Program-made: the position numbers and the translations under genes
Assembly: GCF_041261445.1 (NCBI RefSeq)
Contig: NZ_JBGCCU010000004.1
Location: 372,001 to 436,000 of the forward strand
Origin: Catenulispora sp. EB89
Lineage (GTDB): Bacteria; Actinomycetota; Actinomycetes; Streptomycetales; Catenulisporaceae
Length of the DNA stretch: 64,000 bases
Direction of reading: 5' to 3'
Shown here: positions 1-8,543 of the stretch, one piece after another
Layout: each line of letters opens with the position of its first letter
How positions within the stretch are numbered: the first letter of the stretch is position 1
The notes under the pieces: generated by a model
What the model saw: only the letters and a program-made list of their open reading frames with translations
Database searches by the model: none
Told to the model about the DNA's origin: nothing

Positions 1-100
1 CGCAGGCGGCGCGCAGCGAGTCGAGGTCGGGGGAAAAACCCTGCGCGACCTCGGGCACGAGGACCGGGGGGTGCGGCACGACAGCGGCGGCGATCAACAC
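1..100 (-). CDS. LigB-like class III extradiol dioxygenase family protein, 5' end only
   Basis: Only the first 33 codons are inside the window and the gene runs off the left edge. Read on the minus strand from a GTG at 98-100, the protein begins VLIAAAVVPHPPVLVPEV and goes on with FSPDLDSLRAAC. This resembles the N-terminus of the LigB-like (class III extradiol dioxygenase subunit B-like) proteins of actinobacteria; the PHPP segment is where that family places a metal-binding His. From memory such a gene lies beside miaB and miaA in Streptomyces, and miaB is 5 kb away here on the same strand. Function in these bacteria is not established. A TTG at 95-97 is an alternative start. Confidence 0.6.
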   Translation of the reverse strand, partial: MLIAAAVVPHPPVLVPEVAQGFSPDLDSLRAAC

Positions 101-197
101 CCGTCCAGGGTAGGACACAGGTGGGGCACGTGGTCGCGGCTACCGGCCGGTGCTGCCACACTGGTCTGCGTAAAGTCGGATTACGGAGGGGCCAGCG

Positions 198-2348
198 GTG
201 GCTGGGGATCAAGAGAACGCAGAAGACAGCCACGGCGCGGAGGGGATCCTGGTCGCCGGGCGGTACCGGCTTCTCGAACGGCTCGGCGCGGGCGGCATGG
301 GGCGGGTCTGGAAGGCCTACGACGAGTCGCTGGACTGCGAGGTGGCCGTCAAGGAGGTCTGGCTGCCGCCGATGCTCTCGGACGCCGAGCGCGCCGACCG
401 GCTGGCCCGCGCCCAGCGCGAGGCCCGCAACGCCGCGCGCATGCGCAACCACCCGCACATCGTCTCCGTCCACGACATGGTGTCCGACCAGGGCATGCCG
501 TGGATCGTCATGGACCTGATCCCCTCGCAGAACCTGATGCAGGCCGTCGAGCAGTACGGCCCGCTGCCCCAGGAGCAGGTCGCCAAGATCGGCCTGGGCG
601 TGCTGGACGCGCTGACCGCCAGCCACGCGGCCGGGATCCTGCACCGCGATGTGAAGCCGGCGAACGTCCTGCTCACCACGGACGGCCGGGTGCTGCTCAC
701 CGACTTCGGCATCGCGGTCCAGGAGTCCGACCATACGATGACGGCCTCCGGCGTCCTGGTCGGCTCGCCGGAGTTCGTGGCGCCCGAGCGCGCCCGGGGC
801 GAGTCCAGCAACGGCGCGTCCGACCTGTTCTCGCTGGGCGCGACCCTGTACTTCGCCGCCGAGGGCCGCTCGCCGTTCACCCGGGACACGGCGGTCGGCG
901 TGCTGACCGCGATCCTGTTCGAGGAGACGGCGCCGGTGACGCGGGTACCCGCGCTGGCACCGCTGATCAGCGGGCTGCTCACGAAGGACCCCGCAGCGCG
1001 CTGGAACGCGGCGCGGGCGCGGCCGGAGTTGGAACGGCTGAGCGGGGCGACGCCGGGGTCGGGGACGCTGCTGGAGGGGATACCCGGGGCGACGAATCCG
1101 ACGAATCCGTTCGTGGTGCCGGCGACGATGGTCGCGGGGACGAACGGGGACAGCGGCACGCCGGGGTCGGGGACGCCTGGGTTCGGTACCCCTGGGTTCG
1201 GTACCCCTGGGTTCGGTGCTCCGGGAACCGGTACTCCCGGCGCGGGGACGCCGATACCCGGGATGGTCTCCACGGCGCCGCCGACGATGGCCGCCGACGC
1301 GGTCGGTCCTCTGGGCCCGAACAGCGGAGGCATACCGGGCGCGCCGGGGTTCGGGATGCCCGGCGGGGTCGGGCCGAATTCGGGGCCGGGTGTCGGTTCG
1401 GGGTTCACCGGGGGTTCGCAGACTCCTTATCCGCCGCAGAACATGCCTTTCGGGCCGGGTGGCCCCACCGGCCCGATGGGCCCGGGCTCCGGCTACCAGA
1501 CCGCGCCGATGCCCGCGCCGAAGAACAACACCGGGCGCAACGTCGGCCTCGGCGTCGGCGCGCTGGTGCTCGTCGGCGGCGTCGTCGCGGCGATCGCCCT
1601 GTCCGGCGGGGGCGGCGGAAACAACAATCAGAACGCGAACACGCCGGTCGGACAGGTCACGAACCAGTCGGCGGCGCCCAACTCGCCGTCCGGCTCGTCC
1701 TCGGGTTCGGTACCGACGAACGGACCGAACTCGACGCAGGGCTCGAGCACGCCCGGCTCGTCGAGCCCGAGCGCGTCGAGCACGTCGAGTTCCACGGACC
1801 CGACGACCTGGGACACGGCGTCCACGGACCAGACGGCCTTCATCCCGGACGCGCTGCTGCCGGTGTCGTTCACGGACGACAAGGGCGTGGTGTACACCGC
1901 GACGAACCGCTGGACCGACAAGTGCGTCAACTCTTATGAGAGTGCCCAGTTGAAGGCGCTGCTGACGCAGTACCAGTGCCAGAACCAAGCGATCGGCACG
2001 TACACCGACAGCACCGGCCGGATCCTGGTGGACATGGCGGTCCTGCCGCTGCCGGACGCGCAGACCGCGAAGACCGCGTTCCAGACCATGCAGAACAAGA
2101 ACGCGTTCACCGTCGAGGACTGGGGTATCTGGTGCCCCAAGTCCGGCCCCGGCGCGGACGTGTGCGGATCCGGCAAGAACACCGGCAGCGCGCAGCAGTA
2201 CGGCTACATCCAGCCCGACCACCGGTATCTGGTCCACGCGGTGTCGCTCTACATCAACCTCACCACGGACGCGTCGGCGCAGTCGTGGCTGAAGCCGGCC
2301 GCCACCAGCGCGGCGAAGCAGGGCGGCCCGCAGGTCGCGGTGCAGTAA
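198..2348 (+). CDS. Receptor-type serine/threonine protein kinase with Cys-containing extracytoplasmic domain
   Basis: 716 aa. A GTG start follows the GGAGGGG ribosome site at 185-191. The kinase domain (about residues 18-285) is complete: glycine loop GAGGMGRV, lysine in VAVKEVW (K52), HRDVKPANVLL (149-159) and DFG (169-171), so it should be an active Hanks-type kinase. A Gly/Pro/Thr-rich linker (about 290-440) contains three FGTPG-type repeats. One transmembrane helix lies at about 448-470, followed by a Ser/Asn/Gly-rich stalk. The outer domain (about 550-705) has cysteines near 576, 594, 646 and 656, likely disulfide-bonded. It has no PASTA repeats, so the ligand is unknown. The same outer domain recurs in the next gene, pointing to a duplicated sensor pair. 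Confidence 0.92.
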   Translation: MAGDQENAEDSHGAEGILVAGRYRLLERLGAGGMGRVWKAYDESLDCEVAVKEVWLPPMLSDAERADRLARAQREARNAARMRNHPHIVSVHDMVSDQGMPWIVMDLIPSQNLMQAVEQYGPLPQEQVAKIGLGVLDALTASHAAGILHRDVKPANVLLTTDGRVLLTDFGIAVQESDHTMTASGVLVGSPEFVAPERARGESSNGASDLFSLGATLYFAAEGRSPFTRDTAVGVLTAILFEETAPVTRVPALAPLISGLLTKDPAARWNAARARPELERLSGATPGSGTLLEGIPGATNPTNPFVVPATMVAGTNGDSGTPGSGTPGFGTPGFGTPGFGAPGTGTPGAGTPIPGMVSTAPPTMAADAVGPLGPNSGGIPGAPGFGMPGGVGPNSGPGVGSGFTGGSQTPYPPQNMPFGPGGPTGPMGPGSGYQTAPMPAPKNNTGRNVGLGVGALVLVGGVVAAIALSGGGGGNNNQNANTPVGQVTNQSAAPNSPSGSSSGSVPTNGPNSTQGSSTPGSSSPSASSTSSSTDPTTWDTASTDQTAFIPDALLPVSFTDDKGVVYTATNRWTDKCVNSYESAQLKALLTQYQCQNQAIGTYTDSTGRILVDMAVLPLPDAQTAKTAFQTMQNKNAFTVEDWGIWCPKSGPGADVCGSGKNTGSAQQYGYIQPDHRYLVHAVSLYINLTTDASAQSWLKPAATSAAKQGGPQVAVQ
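1176..1220 (+). repeat. Three tandem 15-bp units in the kinase linker
   Basis: Unit cctgggttcggtacc at 1176-1190 and 1191-1205, with a third copy diverging at its end (1206-1220). The units are in frame and encode Pro-Gly-Phe-Gly-Thr steps of the flexible juxtamembrane linker. Copy number may vary between strains by slippage. Confidence 0.9.
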
Positions 2349-2408
2349 GCCGCGGTGCCAGCCGCGGGCGTAACAAGCGGTGCAACAACTCGAGACAGCA
2401 GGGACCTG

Positions 2409-5057
2409 ATGACGAGGGAGGGCGGGGCCTTGTCCGTGCAGCGTGGGGATCTGGTCGCCGGACGGTACCGGACCGGCGAGCCGCTGGGACCGGCGTGGCG
2501 AGCGCACGACGAGACCGGCGACGGCAGCGAAGTACTGCTGGTACCGATCACACCCCCGGGGGAGGACGCAGGCGCCGACGACGCCCCCGGCCCCCTGGAC
2601 ACCGACCGCTGGCGCAACCGCCCCGGCACCCCGCCGGTCACCGCCACCGCGACCGGCGACGCCGGCGCCTGGCTGGTGACGAAGCCGGTAGCGGCCCGCA
2701 CCCTGACCGAAGCGGTGGCGCAGTGGGGCGCCCTCCCCGCCGAGCAGGTACTCCTCATCGCGGCCGGAGCGACAACCGCGCTGGCCGCGAACGGCCCCCG
2801 CATCTCGGCCACCCCGGACCACATCCTCCTGACCGACGAAGGCCAGGTCCTCCTCCTCCCGATCGAGACGACGGAGAACGACCTCCCCACCCTCGGCGCC
2901 GCCCTGTTCCTGGCCGCCGAAGGCCGCCCGGCCTCCGAAGGCACCACCGGCACCCCCCGCCAACCGCAGCTCACAACCCTGATCACCGGCCTGACGCAGC
3001 CCGAAGGCGACCGCGCGAGCACACTGGACAGGACGTTCGCGGAGCTGTCCCGCCTTGGCGCGCCGCTGACGAGCGCGCACGGCGCCGACACGCTGCACGA
3101 GGCGCAGGCGGCGAGCGCCGCGGCTGCTGATGCCGAAGCGAGCGAGGTGCCGACGCAGACCATGTCGGCGGCCGAGCTGCTTGCCGAGACCGGCGAGAGC
3201 GAAGTCGCGGTCGAAGCTGATGACGACGAGGTACCGACACAAACGATGTCGGCAGCCGAGCTGCTTGCCGAGACCAGCGAGAGCGAAGTCGCGGTCGAAG
3301 CTGATGATGACGATGCTGACGCGACGCACGTGTCAGAGATCGAATCGCCCGGCGAGGTCCCGGCGCCCGAGGCCGAGACCACCAGCCTGGACCCCCTCGC
3401 CGCCGATGCCGAAGCTCCTGGCGCCGCCGACGAGGTCCCAGCAGCTGAGGCCGAAACCGCCAGCCTCGAATCGCCCTCGGACGAGATTCCGGCGACCGAG
3501 ACCGACACGGCCAGCCTGGAATCCGCCGCCGACACCGACGAAACGGCGACCCGGCAGGTTCCCCTGGTCGGTGCCGATGCGATCCCGACAGCCGAGGCCG
3601 AGACCAGCAACCTGGAATCCCCTGCCGACGAAACGGCGACCCGCCAGGTTCCCCTGATCGCCGCCGCCGCAGCAGCCGAAGCCCTGGCGTCCGACACCGA
3701 CTCCACCGCGACCCGCCAGGTCCCCACCCTCGACCTCGAGTCCGCCGCCGACGCGATCCCCACCGACTCGACCGAGGAGATCCCCTCCCCGGACGACTCC
3801 GCGACCAAGGCGCTGCCGATCCCGGCCGCCGAGTCGTCGCCGAATCCGTTCGTCGCCCCGACCCAGGTTGCCGACGCCGTCCCGCTGCCGGGACCGCCCC
3901 AGCAGCCCATCCCGCCCGGCGCGCCCATGGCCCCGGCCGTGCCCCCGACCCAGGCCGCCGACGCGGTCCCGCCGCCCGGCGCGCCGAACCCGTGGTTGCA
4001 GGCCCCGCAGCCCCAGCCCCAGCCGATGCCGCAAGGCGGCCCGGCCCCGCAGTTCCAGCCCCAGCAAGGCCCCTGGCAGCAAGGCGCCCCCGGCCCGCAG
4101 CCGGTGCCGCCGGGCCCGTGGGGTCCCGGCCCCGGCCAGCCGCCGTACCCGCCGGGGCAGCAGCCCTACTTCCCGCAGCAGGGGGCGCCGGCGGGCAAGG
4201 GCAACGGCGGGAAGACCGCCGCGATCATCGTCGCGGCCGTCGTCGCGGTGGCGGCGGTGGTGTCGCTGGTCGTGGTGGTCACGCGGGGCAACAACGGGTC
4301 GTCCGACACCATCAACAACGCCGCGAACTCCTCGACGTCCGGGGCGACCAGCGGGCCGACGTCGGTGCCTGGGACCAACTTCCCCACCGGGTCGACGTCC
4401 GGTTCCGACGACTCCGCGCCGACCGACACCGCCAGTGACACCTCCAGCGACGCCACCGACACCGACACGGCCAGCACCAGCGACTCGCCGCCGGAGCTGA
4501 CCTCGACGCCGTTCGACCCTACGGTGCTCAACGCGTTCCAGACGGACAAGACGCCGCTGGACGTGAACTCGCTCGTGCCGCAGGACTTCACCGACGACAA
4601 GGGCGTGCACTACTCGCTCAAGGCCGGCAGCGTGCAGCCCTGCGTGCAGACCGACATGTCCAACAACATGCAGGACATCCTGACCTCCAACAGCTGCAGC
4701 AAGGAGATCGCGGCCGCCTACGTCGACGACAGCGGCCAGTACCTGATCTCGGTCAAGGTCCTGCCGCTGCCCGACCAGCACACCGCGACCACCGTCTACA
4801 ACGACCTCGCGCAGCAGTCCGCCGCCGACTTCGGCATCTGGTGCCCGGAGAGCGGCCCCGGTTCCAGCGCCTGCCAGGGCGACTACCAGTCGGCGACCAT
4901 CAAGCAGTACCGCGAGCAGCAGCACCGCTACATCATCCTGTCGGTGGCGCTGGCCGTGAACCACTCGCAGTCCACGGAGATCACGCCGTGGCTGGACGCC
5001 GCCGCGAAGAAGGCCGTGGACAGCGCCGGTCCGTTGAACTGGTCCGGGAACCAGTAG
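2409..5057 (+). CDS. Membrane-anchored pseudokinase paralogue of the upstream kinase
   Basis: 882 aa from the ATG at 2409. A TTG at 2430 is an alternative and has the better ribosome site (gagggagg, 8 nt before it). The N-terminus keeps the kinase opening DLVAGRYRTGEPLG, but the VAVK lysine is replaced (EVLLVPIT) and neither HRD nor DFG is present, so it should not be an active kinase. A long acidic region carries a duplicated 28-residue unit and repeated ATRQVPL and ETxSLES motifs, which may be phosphoacceptor or docking sites. A Pro/Gln-rich stretch, one transmembrane helix (about 600-627) and an outer domain (about 715-880) follow. The outer domain shares FTDDKGV, VLPLPD, FGIWCPxSGPG and four Cys with the upstream kinase. 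The gene starts about 60 bp after it, probably as an operon. Confidence 0.85.
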   Translation: MTREGGALSVQRGDLVAGRYRTGEPLGPAWRAHDETGDGSEVLLVPITPPGEDAGADDAPGPLDTDRWRNRPGTPPVTATATGDAGAWLVTKPVAARTLTEAVAQWGALPAEQVLLIAAGATTALAANGPRISATPDHILLTDEGQVLLLPIETTENDLPTLGAALFLAAEGRPASEGTTGTPRQPQLTTLITGLTQPEGDRASTLDRTFAELSRLGAPLTSAHGADTLHEAQAASAAAADAEASEVPTQTMSAAELLAETGESEVAVEADDDEVPTQTMSAAELLAETSESEVAVEADDDDADATHVSEIESPGEVPAPEAETTSLDPLAADAEAPGAADEVPAAEAETASLESPSDEIPATETDTASLESAADTDETATRQVPLVGADAIPTAEAETSNLESPADETATRQVPLIAAAAAAEALASDTDSTATRQVPTLDLESAADAIPTDSTEEIPSPDDSATKALPIPAAESSPNPFVAPTQVADAVPLPGPPQQPIPPGAPMAPAVPPTQAADAVPPPGAPNPWLQAPQPQPQPMPQGGPAPQFQPQQGPWQQGAPGPQPVPPGPWGPGPGQPPYPPGQQPYFPQQGAPAGKGNGGKTAAIIVAAVVAVAAVVSLVVVVTRGNNGSSDTINNAANSSTSGATSGPTSVPGTNFPTGSTSGSDDSAPTDTASDTSSDATDTDTASTSDSPPELTSTPFDPTVLNAFQTDKTPLDVNSLVPQDFTDDKGVHYSLKAGSVQPCVQTDMSNNMQDILTSNSCSKEIAAAYVDDSGQYLISVKVLPLPDQHTATTVYNDLAQQSAADFGIWCPESGPGSSACQGDYQSATIKQYREQQHRYIILSVALAVNHSQSTEITPWLDAAAKKAVDSAGPLNWSGNQ
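3147..3314 (+). repeat. 84-bp tandem duplication inside the pseudokinase gene
   Basis: Two adjacent near-identical copies, 3147-3230 and 3231-3314. Each encodes a 28-residue acidic unit with the core PTQTMSAAELLAET and the end SEVAVEADDD. Most differences are silent, so the duplication is recent or under selection at protein level. Confidence 0.9.
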
Positions 5058-5070
5058 CACCGAACGCCAT

Positions 5071-5103
5071 GAGGCCCCTGCGAATCACCTTCGCAGGGGC
5101 CTC
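5071..5103 (+). terminator. Perfect 14-bp stem-loop after the pseudokinase gene
   Basis: Arms gaggcccctgcgaa (5071-5084) and its exact complement (5090-5103) enclose a 5-nt loop, 13 bp after the stop codon. It lies between convergent genes (pseudokinase on plus, miaB on minus) and could end both transcripts. There is no U-run on the plus strand, as is usual in actinobacteria. Confidence 0.8.
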
Positions 5104-5158
5104 AATCAGTTGGCCTCAATCAGTCAACCGCAATCAGTCGGCCGCAATCAGTCAACCG
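5103..5158. repeat. Four tandem 14-bp repeats between convergent genes
   Basis: Four units with the core caatcagt at 5103-5116, 5117-5130, 5131-5144 and 5145-5158. Units 2 and 4 are identical (caatcagtcaaccg). They start on the last base of the terminator and stop 16 bp before the miaB stop codon. No coding role is seen. Confidence 0.9.
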
Positions 5159-5174
5159 CAACAACACTCGCCGA

Positions 5175-6746
5175 TCAGCAGACGCCGCAAGCGTCCTCCG
5201 CCCCGGCCGACGCCGCCGCCGACGCCGAAACCGCCGGCTTCCCGATCGAAGGCATCCCCAGCGCCACAGCCGCCGTCCGCCGCTCCGCCTCCGGCTGCTC
5301 CTGCCGAGCCTGCCACGCGTCACCGGACCGCGTCCGTCGCAGAACCTTGATGGCGCTGCCGCCCTCGGGCCCGTCGGCGTTCAGATGGTGCGGCGCGGCA
5401 TACGTGATCTCCACCGACACCATGTCGCCGGGACGCGGCAAGTCAACGGCAGCCGTGTCGCCCACAGCAAAGTGCACCAACCGGTTGTCCGGAGCCCGCC
5501 CCGACATCCGCCGCGTCTCCCCGTTCTTACGCCCCTCGCCCTCGGCGACCAGCAGCTCGACGGTCCGCCCGACCTGCTTCTTGTTCTCCTCCCAGGAGAT
5601 CTCCTCCTGCAGCGCGACCAACCGCTCGTACCGCGCCTGCACGACCTCCTTGGGCACCTGCCCCTCCATCGTGGCCGCGGGCGTCCCGGGCCGCTTGGAG
5701 TACTGGAACGTGAACGCGGCCGAGAACCGCGCCTCGCGCACCACGTGCATCGTCTCCTCGAAGTCCTCCTCGGTCTCCCCGGGGAAGCCGACGATGATGT
5801 CGGTGGTGATCGCCGCGTCCGGCATCGCCGCCCGCACCCGCTCGATGATGCCCAGGTAGCGGTCCTGCCGGTAGGAGCGCCGCATCGCGCGCAGCACCGT
5901 GTCCGAGCCGGACTGCAGCGGCATGTGCAGCTGCGGCATGACGTTCGGCGTCTCGGCCATCGCCGCGATCACGTCGTCGGTGAAGTCCCGCGGATGCGGC
6001 GAGGTGAAGCGCACCCGCTCCAGGCCCTCGATCTGCCCGCACGCGCGCAGCAGCTGCGCGAACGCCTCCCGGTCCCCGCTGTGTCCATTGGCGGCTCCGC
6101 CGAATTCCGACCCGTACGCGTTGACGTTCTGCCCCAGCAGCGTCACCTCGCACACGCCCTCGGCGACCAGCGCCTCGATCTCGGACAGGATCTCCCCGGG
6201 CCGCCGGTCCTTCTCCTTGCCGCGCAACGCGGGCACGATGCAGAAGGTGCAGGTGTTGTTGCACCCGACGGACACGCTGACCCACGCCGCGTACGCCGAC
6301 TCCCGCCGCGTCGGCAGCGTGGAGGGGAACACGTCCAGCGACTCCAGGATCTCCACCTGGGCCTCGTCCTGTACCCGGGCGCGCTCCAGCAACACCGGCA
6401 ACGACCCGATGTTGTGCGTCCCGAACACCACGTCCACCCACGGCGCGCGCCGCGTGATCTCCCCGCGGTCCTTCTGCGCCAGGCACCCCCCGACCGCGAT
6501 CCGCATCCCCGGCCGGGCCGCCTTCACCGAGGCCAGGTGCCCCAGGTTCCCGTAGAGCCGGTTGTCGGCGTTCTCCCGCACCGCGCAGGTGTTGAGCACC
6601 ACCACGTCCGCCTCGGCGGCGCCGTCCTCGGCGCGCACATAGCCGGCGCCTTCGAGCAGGCCGGACAGGCGCTCGGAGTCGTGGACGTTCATCTGGCAGC
6701 CGTAGGTGCGGACGATGTATGTCTTGTCGGTCGCGGTGTCGGGCAT
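5175..6746 (-). CDS. miaB: tRNA-2-methylthio-N6-isopentenyladenosine synthase MiaB
   Basis: 523 aa, starting at the ATG of [20 protein letters not shown]; the frame stays open far upstream without family similarity. MiaB is a radical SAM methylthiotransferase acting on i6A37 of tRNAs that read UNN codons. The N-terminal domain binds one [4Fe-4S] cluster through Cys in [16 protein letters not shown] and VGGCLAQ. The radical SAM core has CxxxCxxC in [12 protein letters not shown]-terminal TRAM region ([16 protein letters not shown]) is present, then an extra Ala-rich tail of about 50 residues ending in DACGVC. It lies 56 bp downstream of the mraY-like gene on the same strand. Assignment is firm. 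Confidence 0.97.
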   Translation of the reverse strand: MPDTATDKTYIVRTYGCQMNVHDSERLSGLLEGAGYVRAEDGAAEADVVVLNTCAVRENADNRLYGNLGHLASVKAARPGMRIAVGGCLAQKDRGEITRRAPWVDVVFGTHNIGSLPVLLERARVQDEAQVEILESLDVFPSTLPTRRESAYAAWVSVSVGCNNTCTFCIVPALRGKEKDRRPGEILSEIEALVAEGVCEVTLLGQNVNAYGSEFGGAANGHSGDREAFAQLLRACGQIEGLERVRFTSPHPRDFTDDVIAAMAETPNVMPQLHMPLQSGSDTVLRAMRRSYRQDRYLGIIERVRAAMPDAAITTDIIVGFPGETEEDFEETMHVVREARFSAAFTFQYSKRPGTPAATMEGQVPKEVVQARYERLVALQEEISWEENKKQVGRTVELLVAEGEGRKNGETRRMSGRAPDNRLVHFAVGDTAAVDLPRPGDMVSVEITYAAPHHLNADGPEGGSAIKVLRRTRSGDAWQARQEQPEAERRTAAVALGMPSIGKPAVSASAAASAGAEDACGVC

Positions 6747-6802
6747 GCCTACCAGGATAGGCGCTGCGGCCGCGTGGGCAGGCCGTCCCCGGCCACCCGC
6801 GG

Positions 6803-7867
6803 CTACTTGGCCGCGAAGCCGCCGTAGAAGACGGCCAGTCCCCCGGCGGCGAACAGGCCGGCGATGATCCAGAACCGGATGGTCACGTTGACCTCGTTCC
6901 AGCCCAGCATCTCGAAGTGGTGGTGGATCGGCGCGATCTTGAAGACCCGTTTGCCGTGCCGCAGCTTGTACGACCCGACCTGGATCACCACCGACATCAG
7001 CTCGGTCACGAACAGGCCGCCGATGACCACGGCGAGCAGTTCGGTGCGGGAGCAGATGGCCAGGCCGGCGAAGGCGCCGCCGAGCGCCAGGGAGCCGGTG
7101 TCGCCCATGAAGATCTTGGCCGGGGTGGCGTTCCACCACAGGAAGCCGAAGCACGCGCCGACCAGCGCGGCGCCCACGACCGCCAGGTCCAGGGGGTCGC
7201 GGACCTGGTAGCAGCCGCCGTGCGGGGCCAGGCCGCAGGGCTGGCCATACTGCCAGATGCCGATCACCGTGTAGGCGCCGAACGCCAGCACCGAGGCGCC
7301 GGCGGCGAGGCCGTCCTGGCCGTCGGTGATGTTGACGGCGTTGGCCCAGCCGGCGGTCATGACGTAGCACCATCCGACGAACAGGATCGGGCCCAGGCCC
7401 AGCCAGCTGACGTCGTGCAGGACGGACACGTGGTCGCTGGCCGGGGTGATCCCCAGGGAGTTGCGGAACCGCAGCGCCAGCACGGCGAAGGCGATGGTCA
7501 CCGAGCACTGGCCGACCAGCTTCGCCTTGGCCCGCAGCCCCAGCGACCGGCTCCGGTTGATCTTGATGAAGTCGTCGAGGAACCCGACGGCCCCCATCCC
7601 GGTCATCAGCAGCAGCACCAGCAGCGCCGAGGGCGTCGGCGCCTTGCCGATGATCGCCTTGGTGAGGAAGTACCCGATCAGCACGGAGAGCACGATCACC
7701 GTGCCGCCCATGGTCGGCGTGCCCCGCTTGACCAGATGCGTCTTCGGGCCGTCCTCGCGGACTTCCTGGCCGTAGCCGCGCTTTTTGAAGAACCTGATCG
7801 CGACCGGGGTGCCCAAAAGCGAACATATCAGCGCGATGGACATGGCGTAGAGCACCGATCGCATCAC
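6803..7867 (-). CDS. mraY: Phospho-N-acetylmuramoyl-pentapeptide-transferase (MraY family), outside a dcw cluster
   Basis: 354 aa. A GTG start at 7867 (or ATG at 7864) follows a GGAGGA site. MraY is a polytopic membrane enzyme that moves phospho-MurNAc-pentapeptide from UDP onto undecaprenyl phosphate to form lipid I. Family motifs are present in order: [22 protein letters not shown] (metal/substrate aspartates), [25 protein letters not shown] and [11 protein letters not shown]. The usual TDGLDGL reads TDGQDGL here. The neighbours are miaB and a GNAT gene, not murF, murD or ftsW, so this is probably an extra copy beside the dcw-cluster gene, though the rest of the genome is not visible. Confidence 0.93.
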   Translation of the reverse strand: MMRSVLYAMSIALICSLLGTPVAIRFFKKRGYGQEVREDGPKTHLVKRGTPTMGGTVIVLSVLIGYFLTKAIIGKAPTPSALLVLLLMTGMGAVGFLDDFIKINRSRSLGLRAKAKLVGQCSVTIAFAVLALRFRNSLGITPASDHVSVLHDVSWLGLGPILFVGWCYVMTAGWANAVNITDGQDGLAAGASVLAFGAYTVIGIWQYGQPCGLAPHGGCYQVRDPLDLAVVGAALVGACFGFLWWNATPAKIFMGDTGSLALGGAFAGLAICSRTELLAVVIGGLFVTELMSVVIQVGSYKLRHGKRVFKIAPIHHHFEMLGWNEVNVTIRFWIIAGLFAAGGLAVFYGGFAAK

Positions 7868-7969
7868 GGGGTGGGTCCTCCAACGGGGTGCGCGTTCGGG
7901 GGGAACGACGGAGTCATAGTACGCAGAGGGAAAGCCTTACCGTGGCACGGGTCTGACTAGCCGATGAGC

Positions 7970-7990
7970 CTTCGCGACGCCATCGCGAAG
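7970..7990 (-). terminator. Short stem-loop after the GNAT gene
   Basis: Arms cttcgcga (7970-7977) and tcgcgaag (7983-7990) with a 5-nt loop lie 10 bp past the acetyltransferase stop on the minus strand. It separates that gene from mraY downstream. The rest of 7868-7999 holds only the mraY leader with a possible -10 TACTAT at 7916-7921. Confidence 0.5.
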
Positions 7991-7999
7991 CTGACGCCG

Positions 8000-8524
8000 T
8001 CACGACGCTGAGGAAGTCGCCTGGTCTCGCTCGAAGTAGATCCAGTACTGCTGGAGATGCGGCGGAATCTCCGTCCCCACGTACGGTGTCCGCTCCACGA
8101 ACCCGCGCGAGCGGTACAGGCGCTGGGCGTCCGCCATGAAGCGGACCGTGTCGAGGCGCACAACGCGCGCCCGCATCTGCCGCGCCTCCTCGAGCAGGCG
8201 GTCGAGCAGCCGCGAGCCGACATGCATCCCGCGGCACTCGGGCACCACGTACATCCGCTTCACCTCGACGACGCCGGGCTCCAGCGTGCGCAGCCCGGCC
8301 ACGCCGACCAGCCCGCCGGCCGCGTCCTGCGCCACGAACAGGGCTTTCGACGGGTCGCGGTACTCCTCCAGCGAGTCGCGCAGGCCGGAGACGTCGGTCG
8401 GCGAGTCCTCGACGCCGAAGGTCTCCTGGAGCTCCCGCAGCGCCGTGGTCATGTAGTCCACCAGCAGCTTGGTGATCTCCTCGGCCTCGGTGGAGAGGTC
8501 GGCGCGGCGGACGACGATCGTCAT
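8000..8524 (-). CDS. GNAT family N-acetyltransferase
   Basis: 174 aa, starting at the ATG of MTIVVRRADL. The fold is typical: beta-strand start, a long linking helix region, then VKRMYVVPECRGMHVGSRLLDRLLEEA, where RGMHVGSRL is the acetyl-CoA pyrophosphate loop (R/QxxGxG/A). It ends with LYRSRGFVERTPYVG, usual for the family. The substrate cannot be read from the sequence. No ribosome site precedes the start. A TATTGT hexamer ends 7 nt before the ATG, so the mRNA may be leaderless. It is divergent from the serine hydrolase gene, with start codons 19 bp apart. Confidence 0.88.
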   Translation of the reverse strand: MTIVVRRADLSTEAEEITKLLVDYMTTALRELQETFGVEDSPTDVSGLRDSLEEYRDPSKALFVAQDAAGGLVGVAGLRTLEPGVVEVKRMYVVPECRGMHVGSRLLDRLLEEARQMRARVVRLDTVRFMADAQRLYRSRGFVERTPYVGTEIPPHLQQYWIYFERDQATSSAS

Positions 8525-8543
8525 GGGATGGACAATAGCCGGT
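8525..8543. promoter_or_regulatory. Bidirectional promoter for two divergent leaderless genes
   Basis: The 19-bp gap holds two overlapping -10-like hexamers: gacaat at 8531-8536 for the plus gene and TATTGT (complement of 8532-8537) for the minus gene. Each ends exactly 7 nt before its ATG (8544 plus, 8524 minus), the spacing of leaderless actinobacterial promoters. There is no room for ribosome binding sites, and no convincing -35 is seen on either side. Confidence 0.55.

Noticed and set aside
2249-3928. 559-codon minus frame over the pseudokinase
   Set aside because: Ser/Ala-rich shadow generated by the acidic repeats of the sense gene.
5103-5158. Possible CRISPR array
   Set aside because: Units of 14 bp are directly adjacent, with no spacers and no cas genes.
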